Notes: generated by a model not told the origin, from the letters alone. A DNA stretch of 64,000 nucleotides from Corynebacterium sp. SCR221107 (GCF_027886475.1 NZ_CP115670.1:930001-994000), one strand, 5' to 3'. Shown: positions 54,209-63,326, numbered from the stretch's first letter. Translations and numbers: made by a program.

Positions 54209-54514
54209 TTACCAGCTGGACTTACGAACGCCAGGCAGCTCACCGCGGTGAGCCATCTCGCGCATACGGACACGGGAAACGCCGAACTTGCGGAGGAAGC
54301 CACGTGGGCGACCATCGCGGGAGTCGCGGTTACGAACGCGAACTGGGGAGGCGTCGCGTGGCTGACGGTTCAGCTCGAACTGTGCGTCCAGACGGTCCTC
54401 GTCAGAGGTGTTAGGGTTCTTGATGATTGCCTTGAGCTCGTTACGGCGCTCCGCATAGCGGGCGACGATTTCCTTGCGCTGCTCGTTCTTGGCGATCTTG
54501 GACTTCTTAGCCAT
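54209..54514 (-). CDS. rpsN: 30S ribosomal protein S14, zinc-independent form
   Basis: A 101-residue S14 of the long, cysteine-free type ([24 protein letters not shown] ... [34 protein letters not shown]). The short zinc-binding S14 has a CxxC...CxxC finger, absent here. Located four bases after rpmG. Complete, of normal length for this form. Confidence 0.96.
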   Translation of the reverse strand: MAKKSKIAKNEQRKEIVARYAERRNELKAIIKNPNTSDEDRLDAQFELNRQPRDASPVRVRNRDSRDGRPRGFLRKFGVSRVRMREMAHRGELPGVRKSSW

Positions 54515-54517
54515 AGA

Positions 54518-54682
54518 TTATCGCTCCTCGCGGAATTCGACGTGCTTGCGGGCTACCGGATCGTACTTCTTCAGAGTGATACGATCGGGGTTGTTTCGCT
54601 TGTTCTTACGGGTGACGTAGGTGTAACCGGTGCCAGCCGTAGACTTCAGCTTGATGATTGGGCGGATATCGTTACGTGCCAT
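54518..54682 (-). CDS. rpmG: 50S ribosomal protein L33, zinc-independent form
   Basis: A 54-residue protein read by hand: it starts [20 protein letters not shown] and ends [16 protein letters not shown]33 signatures are [16 protein letters not shown] and [18 protein letters not shown]. The CxxC pairs of zinc-type L33 are missing. It starts three bases after the rpmB stop and ends three bases before rpsN, so it is part of the operon. Confidence 0.95.
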   Translation of the reverse strand: MARNDIRPIIKLKSTAGTGYTYVTRKNKRNNPDRITLKKYDPVARKHVEFREER

Positions 54683-54685
54683 CTT

Positions 54686-54922
54686 TTAGATCTTCTCCCC
54701 ACGTGCTCGGATCTTCGCAACAACGGACTCGATGCCGTCGCGGTCGATGATCTTCAGGCCCTTGGTGGAAACATTCAAGGTGATGGTACGGCCCTCGGAG
54801 GGCAGGTAGAACTTACGACGCTGCACGTTGGGGTTCCAACGGCGAGACGTGCGTCGGTGCGAGTGCGAGACAGACTTGCCGTAGCTCGGCTGACGTCCCG
54901 TGACCTGGCAAATAGCCGACAT
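54686..54922 (-). CDS. rpmB: 50S ribosomal protein L28
   Basis: A 78-residue L28 ([36 protein letters not shown] ... [22 protein letters not shown]). Only one cysteine is present instead of the two CxxC pairs of zinc-type L28, so it is the zinc-independent form, like M. tuberculosis RpmB2. First gene of the operon; GGAGAAAG precedes the ATG. I looked for a Zur-type palindrome upstream and saw none. Confidence 0.96.
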   Translation of the reverse strand: MSAICQVTGRQPSYGKSVSHSHRRTSRRWNPNVQRRKFYLPSEGRTITLNVSTKGLKIIDRDGIESVVAKIRARGEKI

Positions 54923-55789
54923 GGGTTTTCTTTCTCCTAGCCGCCCACATCATGGCTTGAAAGGCAAGCAACTCCACGGCTTCGTTCACAAAATGGAACG
55001 CGAGCGAGATGTAAGATGCCGAGGTGGCAAACTTATGCCTCGTGGGCACGTGCTTTAGAAAAGCGGGGTGGAGCTAGCTGCCAAACGCCAGTTGACGGGG
55101 CGTAAACGTACAATGTGACAACAGCAATCAGCAATCTTACAACCTTGCTTGGAAATTTCCTAATCGCTTCCCGTTTCGAGCCTTTTCGCGACACCTACGG
55201 GTTCCTGTTCGTTGCTAGCTGTGCAATCGCGATTGAGCGCATTTAAAGTTTGCTTCCTTTAATTATGTATCGTCTCTCCGCTTGGGGAAGCTTGCTTACC
55301 GACGTCGGCAAGCAAGAAAGTGACAAGCTCACCTTTTTAAATGGCTGGTTCCAGTGCGTCAATGGTTGTTGAAAGTAGGGTCCGGTAACAAGTTGTTGGG
55401 AATCTCAACCTGTTGCCGTGGAGGTGGTGGGCGTCGGAAAGCTCACAAGTGCAGGTGGGTTGTCTTCTTTAACAACCTGGCGATGTGGTGGGGTGTGTGA
55501 GGAGTGTATCAGCGTGCTGAAGGAGTCGGGCCGGGGGCTGAACTTGAGATTTATTGGTGCAGCTTAGACGGCAGTAAGTTAGTGGGCTGGTGGGTGGGAG
55601 ATAGGATTTCTTAAAATGGCAATCCTCCTGTAGCATTGTTCAAGTTGTTCTTGGCTTTGGCGCTCTAGTGTCTAAGGATCTTCCATAGAGCACATTCTTG
55701 AATCGATATTTCGCACCCAACTCGGGCACGATCCAAGGCAGGACCTTGGAACCGACCCGAAGTCTCAATCCTGAGGGAAACGAATACAT
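54923..55789. promoter_or_regulatory. 867-base divergent region between two ribosomal-protein operons
   Basis: No gene supported. Structured elements: an imperfect 12-bp stem GGTAACAAGTTG 55384-55395 with CAACCTGTTGCC 55406-55417; an inverted repeat AGGATT 55603-55608 with AATCCT 55621-55626; a stem CCAAGG 55733-55738 with CCTTGG 55744-55749 just before rpmE2; and a palindromic CCGACGTCGG near 55299-55308 within a GCTTGCCGACG copy. The last two hairpins could be leader structures for rpmE2. Promoters for both operons must lie here. Confidence 0.4.
55303..55313 (-). repeat. GCTTGCCGACG repeat copy, intergenic, in a longer inverted repeat
   Basis: This copy forms the right arm of GCTTGC-tta-CCGACGTCGG-CAAGC (55291-55313), a hairpin. 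Confidence 0.5.
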
Positions 55790-56062
55790 ATGAAGAAGGA
55801 TATCCATCCTGACTACCACCCAGTAGTCTTCCGCGATGCAGGTACTGGCCACCAGTTCCTGACTCGCTCCACCGTCACCTCCGACCGCACCGTTGAGTGG
55901 GAAGACGGCAACGAGTACCCACTGATCGTCGTCGACGTCACCGCTGAGTCCCACCCGTTCTGGACTGGTGCACAGCGCGTCATGGACACCGCAGGTCGCG
56001 TTGAAAAGTTCAACCAGCGCTTCGGTGCAATGGCTCGTCGCAAGAAGAAGACCCAGGCTTAA
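55790..56062 (+). CDS. rpmE2: 50S ribosomal protein L31, type B (zinc-independent)
   Basis: A 90-residue type B L31 ([29 protein letters not shown] ... [40 protein letters not shown]). Type B lacks the zinc-binding cysteines of type A. It is directly followed by rpmF, 19 bases apart, with a strong AGGAGGG between them. Complete. Confidence 0.96.
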   Translation: MKKDIHPDYHPVVFRDAGTGHQFLTRSTVTSDRTVEWEDGNEYPLIVVDVTAESHPFWTGAQRVMDTAGRVEKFNQRFGAMARRKKKTQA

Positions 56063-56081
56063 AGGTTAGGAGGGAAAAACC

Positions 56082-56255
56082 ATGGCAGTACCAAAGCGTC
56101 GTATGTCCCGTGCTAACACGCACGCACGCCGTTCCCAGTGGAAGGCCGACAATGTCGCCCTCCAGGAGGTTAAGGTCAACGGCCAGACCGTTCGCATTCC
56201 GCGTCGTCTGGTCAAGGCAGCTCAGCTTGGCCTGGTCGAGGTCGAGCAGTTCTAG
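56082..56255 (+). CDS. rpmF: 50S ribosomal protein L32
   Basis: A 57-residue protein read by hand: it begins [20 protein letters not shown] and ends [12 protein letters not shown]. The start is the classical L32 sequence. The C-terminal CxxC/CxxC zinc site of many L32 proteins is absent, as in actinobacterial RpmF. AGGAGGG lies nine bases before the ATG. It is followed by a terminator about 100 bases on. Confidence 0.95.
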   Translation: MAVPKRRMSRANTHARRSQWKADNVALQEVKVNGQTVRIPRRLVKAAQLGLVEVEQF

Positions 56256-56716
56256 GAGCTCACCCAACCGTAGGAACGTGCTAACAAGGATCTTAGTCAG
56301 GATCGGGCCTACACTTCGGTCGCAGTTTGAGCTGTGTGCACCGTTGCCTGAAAGCCGGCAATCTGCCTTCCAGAAGGAGGCGGGTTGCCGGTTTTTTCAT
56401 GCAATCCATGTGTGCGAAGGGGGAAAGCGCACTCGCAGGAGGGGCGTTACTCATCGCTGTATTCGGGGAGGTATCCGCTTCTTCGCGCGGAGCATACGCC
56501 TGTGCTTTCCTCCAAACGCGCGGCGAGTAACCCGTCACTCGCAACCCGTGTTTGTGGGAATGTCCTTGATTCAAAGAAAAGGGTTGCTCCATTTTCTGTC
56601 CTGATTCATTGTGGTTGAAGATAAAGGCCTTTTTAGCGAATACGATTGAAGGGTTCATAGCACTAAGCTAGCGTTTATTCAGTAACGGTATAGGTAGACA
56701 AGGCAGTATTAGAAGA
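56256..56716. other. intergenic region between rpmF and mprA
   Basis: Holds the rpmF terminator and then about 300 bases without a supported gene; the mprA promoter must lie before 56717. Short frames (for example 56385-56618) overlap the terminator. Confidence 0.45.
56352..56397 (+). terminator. terminator of rpmE2-rpmF
   Basis: AGCCGGCAA 56353-56361 pairs with TTGCCGGTT 56385-56393 (one G-T pair) and is followed by TTTTTT to 56397. Confidence 0.88.
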
Positions 56717-57409
56717 ATGAAGATTGTTGTAGTTGACGACGAGCAGGCCGTACGCGAGTCGCTGCGTCGTTCGTTGACCTTTAATGGCTACGAAGTATAT
56801 CTCGCCGAAGATGGTTTGCAGGCATTGGAAGTTATCGAGCGTGAGCAGCCGGAGCTGGTCATCTTAGACGTGATGATGCCCAAGATGGACGGTCTCGAGG
56901 TTTGTCGCGCCCTACGCAGCGGTGGCGATGATCGCCCGATCTTGGTCCTCACCGCTCGTGATGGGGTGTCTGACCGAGTCGCGGGTCTTGATGCGGGGGC
57001 TGATGATTACCTGCCAAAGCCCTTCGCATTGGAAGAACTCCTTGCCCGCGTTCGTTCCTTGCTTCGTCGCGCGGCTGCCGAATCGGTCAATAGTTCTGGC
57101 CCGGGTGAGTTGGTTTTCGAAGACTTGCGTTTGAACCCTGAGACTCGGGACGTCACCCGTGGCGGTAGACAAATCAGCCTGACTCGCACGGAGTTTGCAC
57201 TCCTGCAGTTGTTAATGACCAACGCCCGCCGCGTGCTTTCCCGTTCGACGATCCTTGAAGAGGTATGGGGATATGATTTCCCAACCTCCGGAAACGCTCT
57301 CGAAGTCTATATCGGCTATCTTCGTCGCAAGACTGAGGCGGAGGGTGAACCACGCCTGATTCACACTGTGCGTGGCGTCGGCTATGTGCTTAGGGACACG
57401 GCGCCGTGA
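56717..57409 (+). CDS. mprA: MprA-type response regulator (CgtR2)
   Basis: A 230-residue OmpR-family regulator. The receiver domain has VVDDE near the N-terminus, the phospho-accepting Asp51 ([13 protein letters not shown]), Thr in LTARDG and Lys101 in LPKPF. The C-terminal winged helix ends [17 protein letters not shown] ... [14 protein letters not shown]. MprA governs envelope-stress genes, including pepD, in mycobacteria. Its TGA overlaps the GTG start of the kinase gene. Located upstream of the HtrA protease, a likely target. Confidence 0.93.
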   Translation: MKIVVVDDEQAVRESLRRSLTFNGYEVYLAEDGLQALEVIEREQPELVILDVMMPKMDGLEVCRALRSGGDDRPILVLTARDGVSDRVAGLDAGADDYLPKPFALEELLARVRSLLRRAAAESVNSSGPGELVFEDLRLNPETRDVTRGGRQISLTRTEFALLQLLMTNARRVLSRSTILEEVWGYDFPTSGNALEVYIGYLRRKTEAEGEPRLIHTVRGVGYVLRDTAP

Positions 57410-58956
57410 TTTTGCGCAAACATAAAAGTCAGCCTGGGGATTTTGATGAATCCCAGGCTGACTTTGGCGAAGGGCGCTTTCCCCCCGATGTGGACCACGT
57501 CTACTCCGCCCCTGCTCCCCCCGAACCACTAAGATCGTCGAAGAGAAAAGGGCTGTGGTCAAATCAGGCTTCATTGAGGTGGCGCATCACCATGCTCACC
57601 GCCGCAATGGTCGCTGTAGCAGTGGGAATGATGACCATCGTCGCATATTGGACCGTCTCCGCGACTTTGAGGCAGTCAGTAGATAAGAGCCTGGAAAACT
57701 CAGCTGCTGCGTTACTTCAACAAGCGGTGCAGCCGACAACCCTCGTTGACGCACAAAATGTCGTAGACAATTTCAGGCTTTACCACCCGGAGACCAGGGT
57801 TTCTATTCGTCTGCCCGGTAGTTCATTCGTTATTGGCGATGATATTCCACAGCTGACGAGTGTCGAAGCTGATAATGGCGAGGGCAAGGTAGCCACAGTT
57901 GGCGGTGAAAGAATCTATTCCAAGAGCAATGGTTTCGGTGCAACCGTCGTGCTGGCTCAAGACATGCGAAGCCATAACCAACTCATCACGAGCCTAGGGC
58001 TGGTGCTCCTTCTGGTGGGCGCAATCGGTATCGCGCTCGCTGTGGCCGCCGGAAAGGTCGTAGCCAGCGCTGGTCTCCGTCCGCTCGCGCACCTGCAGGC
58101 GGCGGTGGATCGGGTTCGGCGTACTAATGAATTGCGACAAATTGAGGTTCTCGGAAACGATGAGCTTGCTGACCTCACGCGCAGCTTCAACGAAATGTTG
58201 GAGGCACTAGAAACATCTAGGCGTCGGCAGGCTGACTTGGTTGCGGACGCTGGTCATGAGCTAAAGACGCCACTAACCTCAATGCGCACCAATATCGAAT
58301 TATTGATGATGATGCAGCGAAGCGGTGGCGCAGGAATCCCGGAAGAGGACCGCATCGCACTCGAGCATGATGTGATTGCGCAAATGGAGGAAATGTCCAC
58401 CCTTATCGGCGATCTCGTTGATTTGGCTCGTGATGATGCGCCAGACACTTCTCTCGAAACTGTTGACATGGTGGAGGTTACGGAGGCAGCATTCGAGCGC
58501 GTCCAGCGCCGTCGCCCAGATGTTACCTTTCACCTCGAGACTACCCCGTGGTATCTCGACGGCGACACGCACGGTCTCTCCCGTGCCATCGTGAACCTCC
58601 TCGACAACGCTGCCAAGTGGTCTCCCAATGACGGCGTGGTTCGACTGTGCATGACTCCTCTTTACAATGGGCACGTGGAGATTACCGTTTCTGATTCCGG
58701 TCCTGGCATTCCTGTGGAAGATCGAGAAAAGGTTTTTGAACGCTTTTTCCGCTCGGTTCAGGGACGGTCGACCCCAGGATCGGGACTGGGCCTTGCCATT
58801 GTCAAACAGACGATTGAACGTCACGGTGGCACGATTACAGCGGAGGAGTCTGATGATGGTGGAGCAATGATGCGCGTGATCTTGCCTGGTTACGCCATGC
58901 TAACCGACTTGGAAAAGTCCCGCATCGGTTCAACCCGAAAGCGAAACACCCCCTGA
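57406..58956 (+). CDS. mprB: MprB-type sensor histidine kinase (CgtS2)
   Basis: A 516-residue kinase from a GTG overlapping the mprA stop. A roughly 60-residue cytoplasmic N-terminus precedes TM1 (about 64-83), a short extracytoplasmic sensor (84-190), TM2 (194-215), HAMP, and HisKA with the phospho-accepting His283 ([16 protein letters not shown]). The ATPase has [11 protein letters not shown] (N box), SDSGPGIP (G1) and [13 protein letters not shown] (G2). It senses envelope stress and phosphorylates MprA. A stem beginning within its last codons (58945) terminates the unit. Confidence 0.93.
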   Translation: MILRKHKSQPGDFDESQADFGEGRFPPDVDHVYSAPAPPEPLRSSKRKGLWSNQASLRWRITMLTAAMVAVAVGMMTIVAYWTVSATLRQSVDKSLENSAAALLQQAVQPTTLVDAQNVVDNFRLYHPETRVSIRLPGSSFVIGDDIPQLTSVEADNGEGKVATVGGERIYSKSNGFGATVVLAQDMRSHNQLITSLGLVLLLVGAIGIALAVAAGKVVASAGLRPLAHLQAAVDRVRRTNELRQIEVLGNDELADLTRSFNEMLEALETSRRRQADLVADAGHELKTPLTSMRTNIELLMMMQRSGGAGIPEEDRIALEHDVIAQMEEMSTLIGDLVDLARDDAPDTSLETVDMVEVTEAAFERVQRRRPDVTFHLETTPWYLDGDTHGLSRAIVNLLDNAAKWSPNDGVVRLCMTPLYNGHVEITVSDSGPGIPVEDREKVFERFFRSVQGRSTPGSGLGLAIVKQTIERHGGTITAEESDDGGAMMRVILPGYAMLTDLEKSRIGSTRKRNTP

Positions 58957-59010
58957 AGTAGCTGGTACGAATGATATTGGCTGATTCGGCAGGGGTGTTC
59001 TGCCTTTTCA
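58945..59010 (+). terminator. terminator after mprB
   Basis: AACACCCC 58945-58952 pairs with GGGGTGTT 58992-58999 followed by CTGCCTTTTC; the left arm includes the end of the mprB reading frame. Confidence 0.6.
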
Positions 59011-59238
59011 AGTAGTTTTATACCGTCAGTTAAGAAGGCCAGCGAAAACCCGTTGGCGAACCTTAGCAACCACGAATACTGAATACTGGGCTTCATCTGG
59101 AAGCCGCCATTTCCTAGTGATCAACCGAAGTGCTTCTCGTGAATGCGCACATGGAAACCAATCACAGAAAGCTCCCAGACTTTCACATGAAAACTCCAGA
59201 ATGGTGGCAGTAGCCCCTAATGCATCAGGAGCATAGTA

Positions 59239-61044
59239 TTGCTTATGAATAATCCCTTTGGTTCAAATTTCCATAACGATGCTTCCAACAAGCAACCAGG
59301 CAATGACCTACATAACGTGGGAGATAAAGACGCAGCTGCAGTCGAAGGCAACGGCGGCCACCAGTCAGCTAGTTCTAATCAGGTTGGAAACTCACCTCAG
59401 CTGGAAAACAGTGGTTTTGCCACTTCTGCGGGTTTGGATCCGCAACGGAGCTTCCGCATATCTGATAGCAACAGCTTTGAGGAGCAACGCGCCAGTGCGG
59501 ATACTGCAACGTGGAGTTTCCCTGTGAACAATGAAACTTCTGCAAAGCCTGCCAATTTCGGTGAAAACTCAGATTCGCTCGGTAAATCTCCGGATGAAGC
59601 CTACCCGGTCGGGTATGGCGATACCAGCCAAACCGGCTCCTACGATTCTCGGGCAGGTCAGTTCAATTCCTACGGCGTTGCACAAAAGTACCCCCAACCA
59701 TCTCAGCCGCTGGCTCCTGAAGCTCAGCAGACAAGCTACAGTCCAAATCAAGGGATAGAGGACGCTGCAGGATCATACGCAGGAAGTGCCCAAACAGCCA
59801 GATCTGCTGGAGGCAATTCCATCGGTCCATCGGGACAAAAAGATGGCCGAGACGACCCAACCATCGCCTCCGACGGCACCCAGCCTTCGTGGCTTTTCCC
59901 TCAGGGCGGAGGTGCCGAAAGTGAAGGTGAGTCCAGCCCTAAGAAGAAACCGAGAACCCTTAGCATGCGCGCCGCAACGGCTATGGCACTGGCTGCCGCA
60001 ATCGGTGCTGGCTCCATTACGGGAGTTGTCGTATCCAATGTCAACAACTCCGACAGCTCGTCTCGCGCTGCCGTGGTGGATAGCTTGAATAAGCAACCTG
60101 TCGCTAACACAACCGGATCCGAAGCTAAAGATGGATCGGTTGAAAAGGTAGCAGCCACGGTTTTGCCTTCAGTTGTCTCTATCAGTGTGACTACTCGAAC
60201 CGGAGTTTCTGAAGGATCAGGATCAATCATCTCCGAAGATGGTTATGTATTGACCAATAACCACGTTATCTCGGATGCGACGACCGGAGCCGCGCAAATC
60301 ACCGTGTCGCTTAACGACGGTTCAGAATATAACGCGACAGTGGTTGCGGGCGACGCGAATACTGACGTTGCCGTAATTAAGTTGGAAGGCGCATCGGGAT
60401 TGCCGGTGATTAATTTCGGAGACTCAAGCGCTCTCCAAGTGGGACAGGAAGTCGTCGCGGTCGGATCCCCCCTCGGTCTTAGTGCTACGGTTACAAGCGG
60501 AATTGTTTCGGCGCTGAATCGACCAGTCCGAGCAGGCGGTGAGGCTACTGGGCAGTCCTCGCTCATAGACGCAATTCAGACAGATGCTGCTATTAATCCC
60601 GGAAACTCCGGCGGCCCCCTGGTTGACATGAATGGCAATCTCATCGGTATGAACTCCGTCATCGCTTCGACGAGCACATCTAGCGGGGAAGCCGGCTCGA
60701 TTGGTTTAGGTTTTGCTATTCCCGCAAACTTTGCTCGCCGTGTGGCTTCCCAGCTCATCGAAACTGGTCAGGCTTCCCAGCCGATGATTGGTGTTCAGCT
60801 CCAATCCAATTCCGCTATTGTTGGCGCGCTCATCGCAGATGTCACTGCCGGTGGACCGGGTGAACAGGCTGGGCTGCAAGCTGGCGAAGTCATCACCGCA
60901 ATGAATGGTCGGCGAATCGACTCCGCGGACGCACTCATCGCTGCTGTCCGAAGTAGCGATTTCGGCGAAACAATAACGTTGACGGTTGGAGACGAAAATG
61001 GAAGCAACGAACGCGAAGTAGAGGTTACCCTCACAAGCGAGTAG
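59239..61044 (+). CDS. pepD: HtrA/PepD-like membrane-anchored serine protease with PDZ domain
   Basis: About 600 residues. A disordered Asn/Gln/Ser/Pro-rich cytoplasmic N-terminus of about 240 residues precedes one membrane helix (AATAMALAAAIGAGSITGVVV). Outside lies a trypsin-like domain with the triad His (TNNHVISD, about residue 339), Asp (NTDVAVIKL, about 375) and Ser (GNSGGPLV, about 455), then one PDZ domain (MIGVQLQSNSAIV ... GLQAGEVITAMNGRRI). It degrades or chaperones misfolded envelope proteins. The TTG at 59239 has AGGAG seven bases upstream; the ATG at 59245 directly follows TAGTAT and may instead be a leaderless start. Downstream of mprAB, as in mycobacteria. Confidence 0.92.
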   Translation: MLMNNPFGSNFHNDASNKQPGNDLHNVGDKDAAAVEGNGGHQSASSNQVGNSPQLENSGFATSAGLDPQRSFRISDSNSFEEQRASADTATWSFPVNNETSAKPANFGENSDSLGKSPDEAYPVGYGDTSQTGSYDSRAGQFNSYGVAQKYPQPSQPLAPEAQQTSYSPNQGIEDAAGSYAGSAQTARSAGGNSIGPSGQKDGRDDPTIASDGTQPSWLFPQGGGAESEGESSPKKKPRTLSMRAATAMALAAAIGAGSITGVVVSNVNNSDSSSRAAVVDSLNKQPVANTTGSEAKDGSVEKVAATVLPSVVSISVTTRTGVSEGSGSIISEDGYVLTNNHVISDATTGAAQITVSLNDGSEYNATVVAGDANTDVAVIKLEGASGLPVINFGDSSALQVGQEVVAVGSPLGLSATVTSGIVSALNRPVRAGGEATGQSSLIDAIQTDAAINPGNSGGPLVDMNGNLIGMNSVIASTSTSSGEAGSIGLGFAIPANFARRVASQLIETGQASQPMIGVQLQSNSAIVGALIADVTAGGPGEQAGLQAGEVITAMNGRRIDSADALIAAVRSSDFGETITLTVGDENGSNEREVEVTLTSE

Positions 61045-61085
61045 CTTATTAACCAACGCACAATTCCAGTTTCCTCGTGGGACGG

Positions 61086-61114
61086 GTCCGCCGAGCAATG
61101 TCGGCGGACTTTTC
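61086..61114 (+). terminator. terminator after pepD
   Basis: GTCCGCCGA 61086-61094 pairs perfectly with TCGGCGGAC 61101-61109, followed by TTTT. Confidence 0.9.
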
Positions 61115-61146
61115 ACAATCCTGCGCGACCCGAAGGACCAATATTT

Positions 61147-61761
61147 ATGAGCGGACGTGGTACGGAAAGCCTTGAGACGGCGGATGAGACGCCAGAGGTA
61201 GAGGGCGAATTTGGTGGATTTCTTGAGGTCGGTGAGCCGGATGCCGAATTTTTCCGTGCCACTGAAGCCGAAGCTGAAATTACGGCACCGCGGCGTGCTT
61301 TAGTGGTTTTGATCTCCGATCATGTGATCTCCTCCGGCGAGGATACCGATAGGCTGTGTACCGAGCTATTGGAGGAAGGCGGATTCGTCGTTGACGCAGT
61401 GTTGACAACGCGAAACAAGCGCTCCCAGATTCGCAAAGCGATTGAGACGGCGGTTATTGGCGGAGTTGATCTGGTACTTACGGTTGGTGGCACAGGAGTC
61501 GGCCCGCGAGATCGCACCCCAGAGGCAACCCGCGATGTACTGGATATGCACGTTCCTGGCATCGCACAGGCATTAAGATCCTCCGGACTAGCCTGTGGTG
61601 CGGTTGATGCTTGCACGTCGCGTGGAATTTCTGGAGTTTCAGGTTCAACGGTGGTGGTGAATCTTGCGGCATCGCGAGCTGCGATCCGCGATGGTATGGC
61701 TACACTGACGCCATTGGTACATCATTTGGTGGATCAATTGCGGCGTTCCACGGTGGATTAG
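61147..61761 (+). CDS. mog: MoaB/MogA-family molybdopterin biosynthesis protein
   Basis: A 204-residue protein. An acidic N-terminal extension of about 45 residues precedes the MPT-binding core: LVVLISDHVISSGEDTD, LTVGGTGVGPRDRTPEATRDVLD with the catalytic acidic residue, and GVSGSTVVVNLAASRAAIRDGM. It adenylylates molybdopterin before molybdenum insertion, or is a related MoaB2-like protein. The locus (mprAB, pepD, moaB2, mscL) is as in M. tuberculosis. There is no strong ribosome-binding site; an upstream GGACC is the nearest purine run. Confidence 0.9.
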   Translation: MSGRGTESLETADETPEVEGEFGGFLEVGEPDAEFFRATEAEAEITAPRRALVVLISDHVISSGEDTDRLCTELLEEGGFVVDAVLTTRNKRSQIRKAIETAVIGGVDLVLTVGGTGVGPRDRTPEATRDVLDMHVPGIAQALRSSGLACGAVDACTSRGISGVSGSTVVVNLAASRAAIRDGMATLTPLVHHLVDQLRRSTVD

Positions 61762-61779
61762 ATCAGAGGTGAACACTCG

Positions 61780-61977
61780 ATGGCTGCATCGCCACGTAAA
61801 CGACGCAGGGTAGTGAGAAGAAGCGACGTGGATTACGATCGCTCCGCTGATGGTGCCACCGTGGAAAGCTCTTTGGATGGAGCGCGGACGATTTCACTCG
61901 AGGGGGATGAATCTGAGCCCTCAGCCAGAGACATTGAATTTTATCGTGAGCAGCAACCACCGCATTATGGTGGCTAA
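61780..61977 (+). CDS. conserved small actinobacterial protein
   Basis: A 65-residue protein with a basic start (MAASPRKRRRVVRR) and an acidic second half ending EFYREQQPPHYGG. A terminal EFYxEQxPPHxG motif of this type recurs in short actinobacterial proteins as I recall. GAGGTG lies nine bases upstream of the ATG, 18 bases after mog, so they are cotranscribed. No transmembrane segment. The function is unknown; it is probably an unstructured nucleic-acid- or protein-binding peptide. Confidence 0.75.
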   Translation: MAASPRKRRRVVRRSDVDYDRSADGATVESSLDGARTISLEGDESEPSARDIEFYREQQPPHYGG

Positions 61978-62060
61978 ACAGCTTCATAGAAAAGATGGGG
62001 GCGTGACCTTAATGGTGACGTCCCTCGTGCTTGGTAGTTGACCGCTATTATGCCTTGATG

Positions 62061-62125
62061 CGCTTCAGAGCTTGGAAAGGCCGCACGCATTGACAATGCG
62101 TGCGGCCTTTCCAAGCTCTGAAGCG
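62061..62125. terminator. 31-bp perfect hairpin between mog operon and mscL
   Basis: The arms 62061-62091 and 62095-62125 are exact reverse complements (31 of 31) separated by a three-base loop (GAC). It begins CGCTTCAGAG and ends CTCTGAAGCG. It lies between converging transcripts and ends nine bases before the mscL stop, so it presumably terminates both. The stem is about three times longer than an ordinary terminator. Confidence 0.9.
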
Positions 62126-62133
62126 TGCCGGAG

Positions 62134-62541
62134 TTAGTTCTTCTGCTGCTCCTTGAGCAGGTCGCGGATCTCGGTAAGGAGCTCGGTCTCGACTGATGCA
62201 GGAGCCTCTTCGTCCTCTTGGACGCCCTTTCGCTTTGCCTGCAGCTCATTGAACTTGTTCATCGGTACGACCAGAACGAAGTAGACAACAGCGGCAACCA
62301 GCAGGAAGTTGATGGCAGCGGTGATGACGGCGCCGAAGTCCATGAAGGTTGCGTCGTTTCCGGAGATGATGTGGAAGCCCAGACCATTGACCTCTGCGCC
62401 ACCCAGGGAAGCGATCATTGGGTTGATGAGCTTCTCGGTGAAGGCGGTGACGATGGCGGTGAAAGCACCGCCGATGACAACGGCGACAGCCAAGTCAATG
62501 ACGTTGCCGCGGAGGATGAAATCCTTAAATCCCTTAAGCAT
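62134..62541 (-). CDS. mscL: large-conductance mechanosensitive channel
   Basis: A 135-residue MscL: amphipathic N-terminus MLKGFKDFILRGNVIDLAVAVVIGGAFTAIVTAFTEKLINPMIA (TM1), a periplasmic loop (GNDATFMDFGAVITA), TM2 (AINFLLVAAVVYFVLVVPMNKFNEL), and a C-terminal helix LLTEIRDLLKEQQ. It opens on hypo-osmotic shock to release solutes. The length is typical. The 31-bp hairpin is directly downstream. Confidence 0.97.
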   Translation of the reverse strand: MLKGFKDFILRGNVIDLAVAVVIGGAFTAIVTAFTEKLINPMIASLGGAEVNGLGFHIISGNDATFMDFGAVITAAINFLLVAAVVYFVLVVPMNKFNELQAKRKGVQEDEEAPASVETELLTEIRDLLKEQQKN

Positions 62542-62624
62542 GTTGGTAAAATCCTATTCTTTCGGTTCCGAAAAGTTCTAACTTTGCCCAAGATTAGCGG
62601 AGAAAACTTAGAAAAGTGAAAGGT

Positions 62625-63326
62625 TTATTTGAGGGTTGTAGTCAAGTTAGCTCGGGTGCCTGTGAGAACCACCGCAAGCGGTTGCTTGAGTGAAGCGGCG
62701 GCCACATGCTGGGCTTGTGATTGTGGCAGAGCTATCATGACCATCCCGGCGGGAATGGAGGAGGTGCTGGAACCGTTTTCCGCGGGCTTTGTGGATGCGA
62801 AAACTACTGTTCCACCTGTAGCAATAGGCTCACCCTCCAAATTGCCCTCAGAATGGGTAACAATGGTCACCTCATCACCGTGCACTAACATCTCGGCCAA
62901 ACCTGGATCGGCCAGACGAATGGGAACCATGTTATATGACTCACTTGAAAGAAGTGCTGTGGGATTAGATACAGGGGCATGGGTTTGGTCAAGGGTAACG
63001 ACATTCTTGATGCTGATCGGAGTCCCTGAGACTACGGTGCTTGCGGCAACTCGCCCTGCAATTTCTTCGGTTTTGAGGGCGGAATCTTTGGGGGCAAAGT
63101 CTGTTGGAAAGTTGACGACGCGAATGTCGGACTCATCGATGATACTTCCGGCGACAATATCTGTGGTCGCAACTACTACAGGTGTGGTTTCGGATTGATT
63201 ATTGGTCAAATTAATGGCTCCGGCAAAGAGGACAATGCTCATCGCGAAGCAGCGCCTTAGTAACTGAGTGCGCTTAAAACCGGGCTGAGAAAGTACGTGC
63301 AATGAATTGAAGGGGAATCTTTCCAT
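62625..63326 (-). CDS. SAF-domain protein (FlgA/CpaB-like)
   Basis: A 233-residue protein with a signal anchor at about residues 28-44 (FAMSIVLFAGAINL) and then a SAF domain: VVVATTDIVAGSIIDESDIRVVNFPTDFAPKDSAL, EIAGRVAASTVVSGTPISIKNVV. The rest (VPIRLADPGLAEMLVHGDEVTIV) matches the CpaB/RcpC C-terminal domain. CpaB proteins belong to Flp/Tad pilus assembly, but no pilus genes are seen here and actinobacteria carry stand-alone copies near mscL. The function is not assigned. Confidence 0.82.
   Translation of the reverse strand: MERFPFNSLHVLSQPGFKRTQLLRRCFAMSIVLFAGAINLTNNQSETTPVVVATTDIVAGSIIDESDIRVVNFPTDFAPKDSALKTEEIAGRVAASTVVSGTPISIKNVVTLDQTHAPVSNPTALLSSESYNMVPIRLADPGLAEMLVHGDEVTIVTHSEGNLEGEPIATGGTVVFASTKPAENGSSTSSIPAGMVMIALPQSQAQHVAAASLKQPLAVVLTGTRANLTTTLK

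Noticed and set aside
54923..55789. Zur operator for the ribosomal operons
   Set aside because: No TGAAAAT-type palindrome is visible; the only nearby inverted repeats do not match the actinobacterial Zur pattern.
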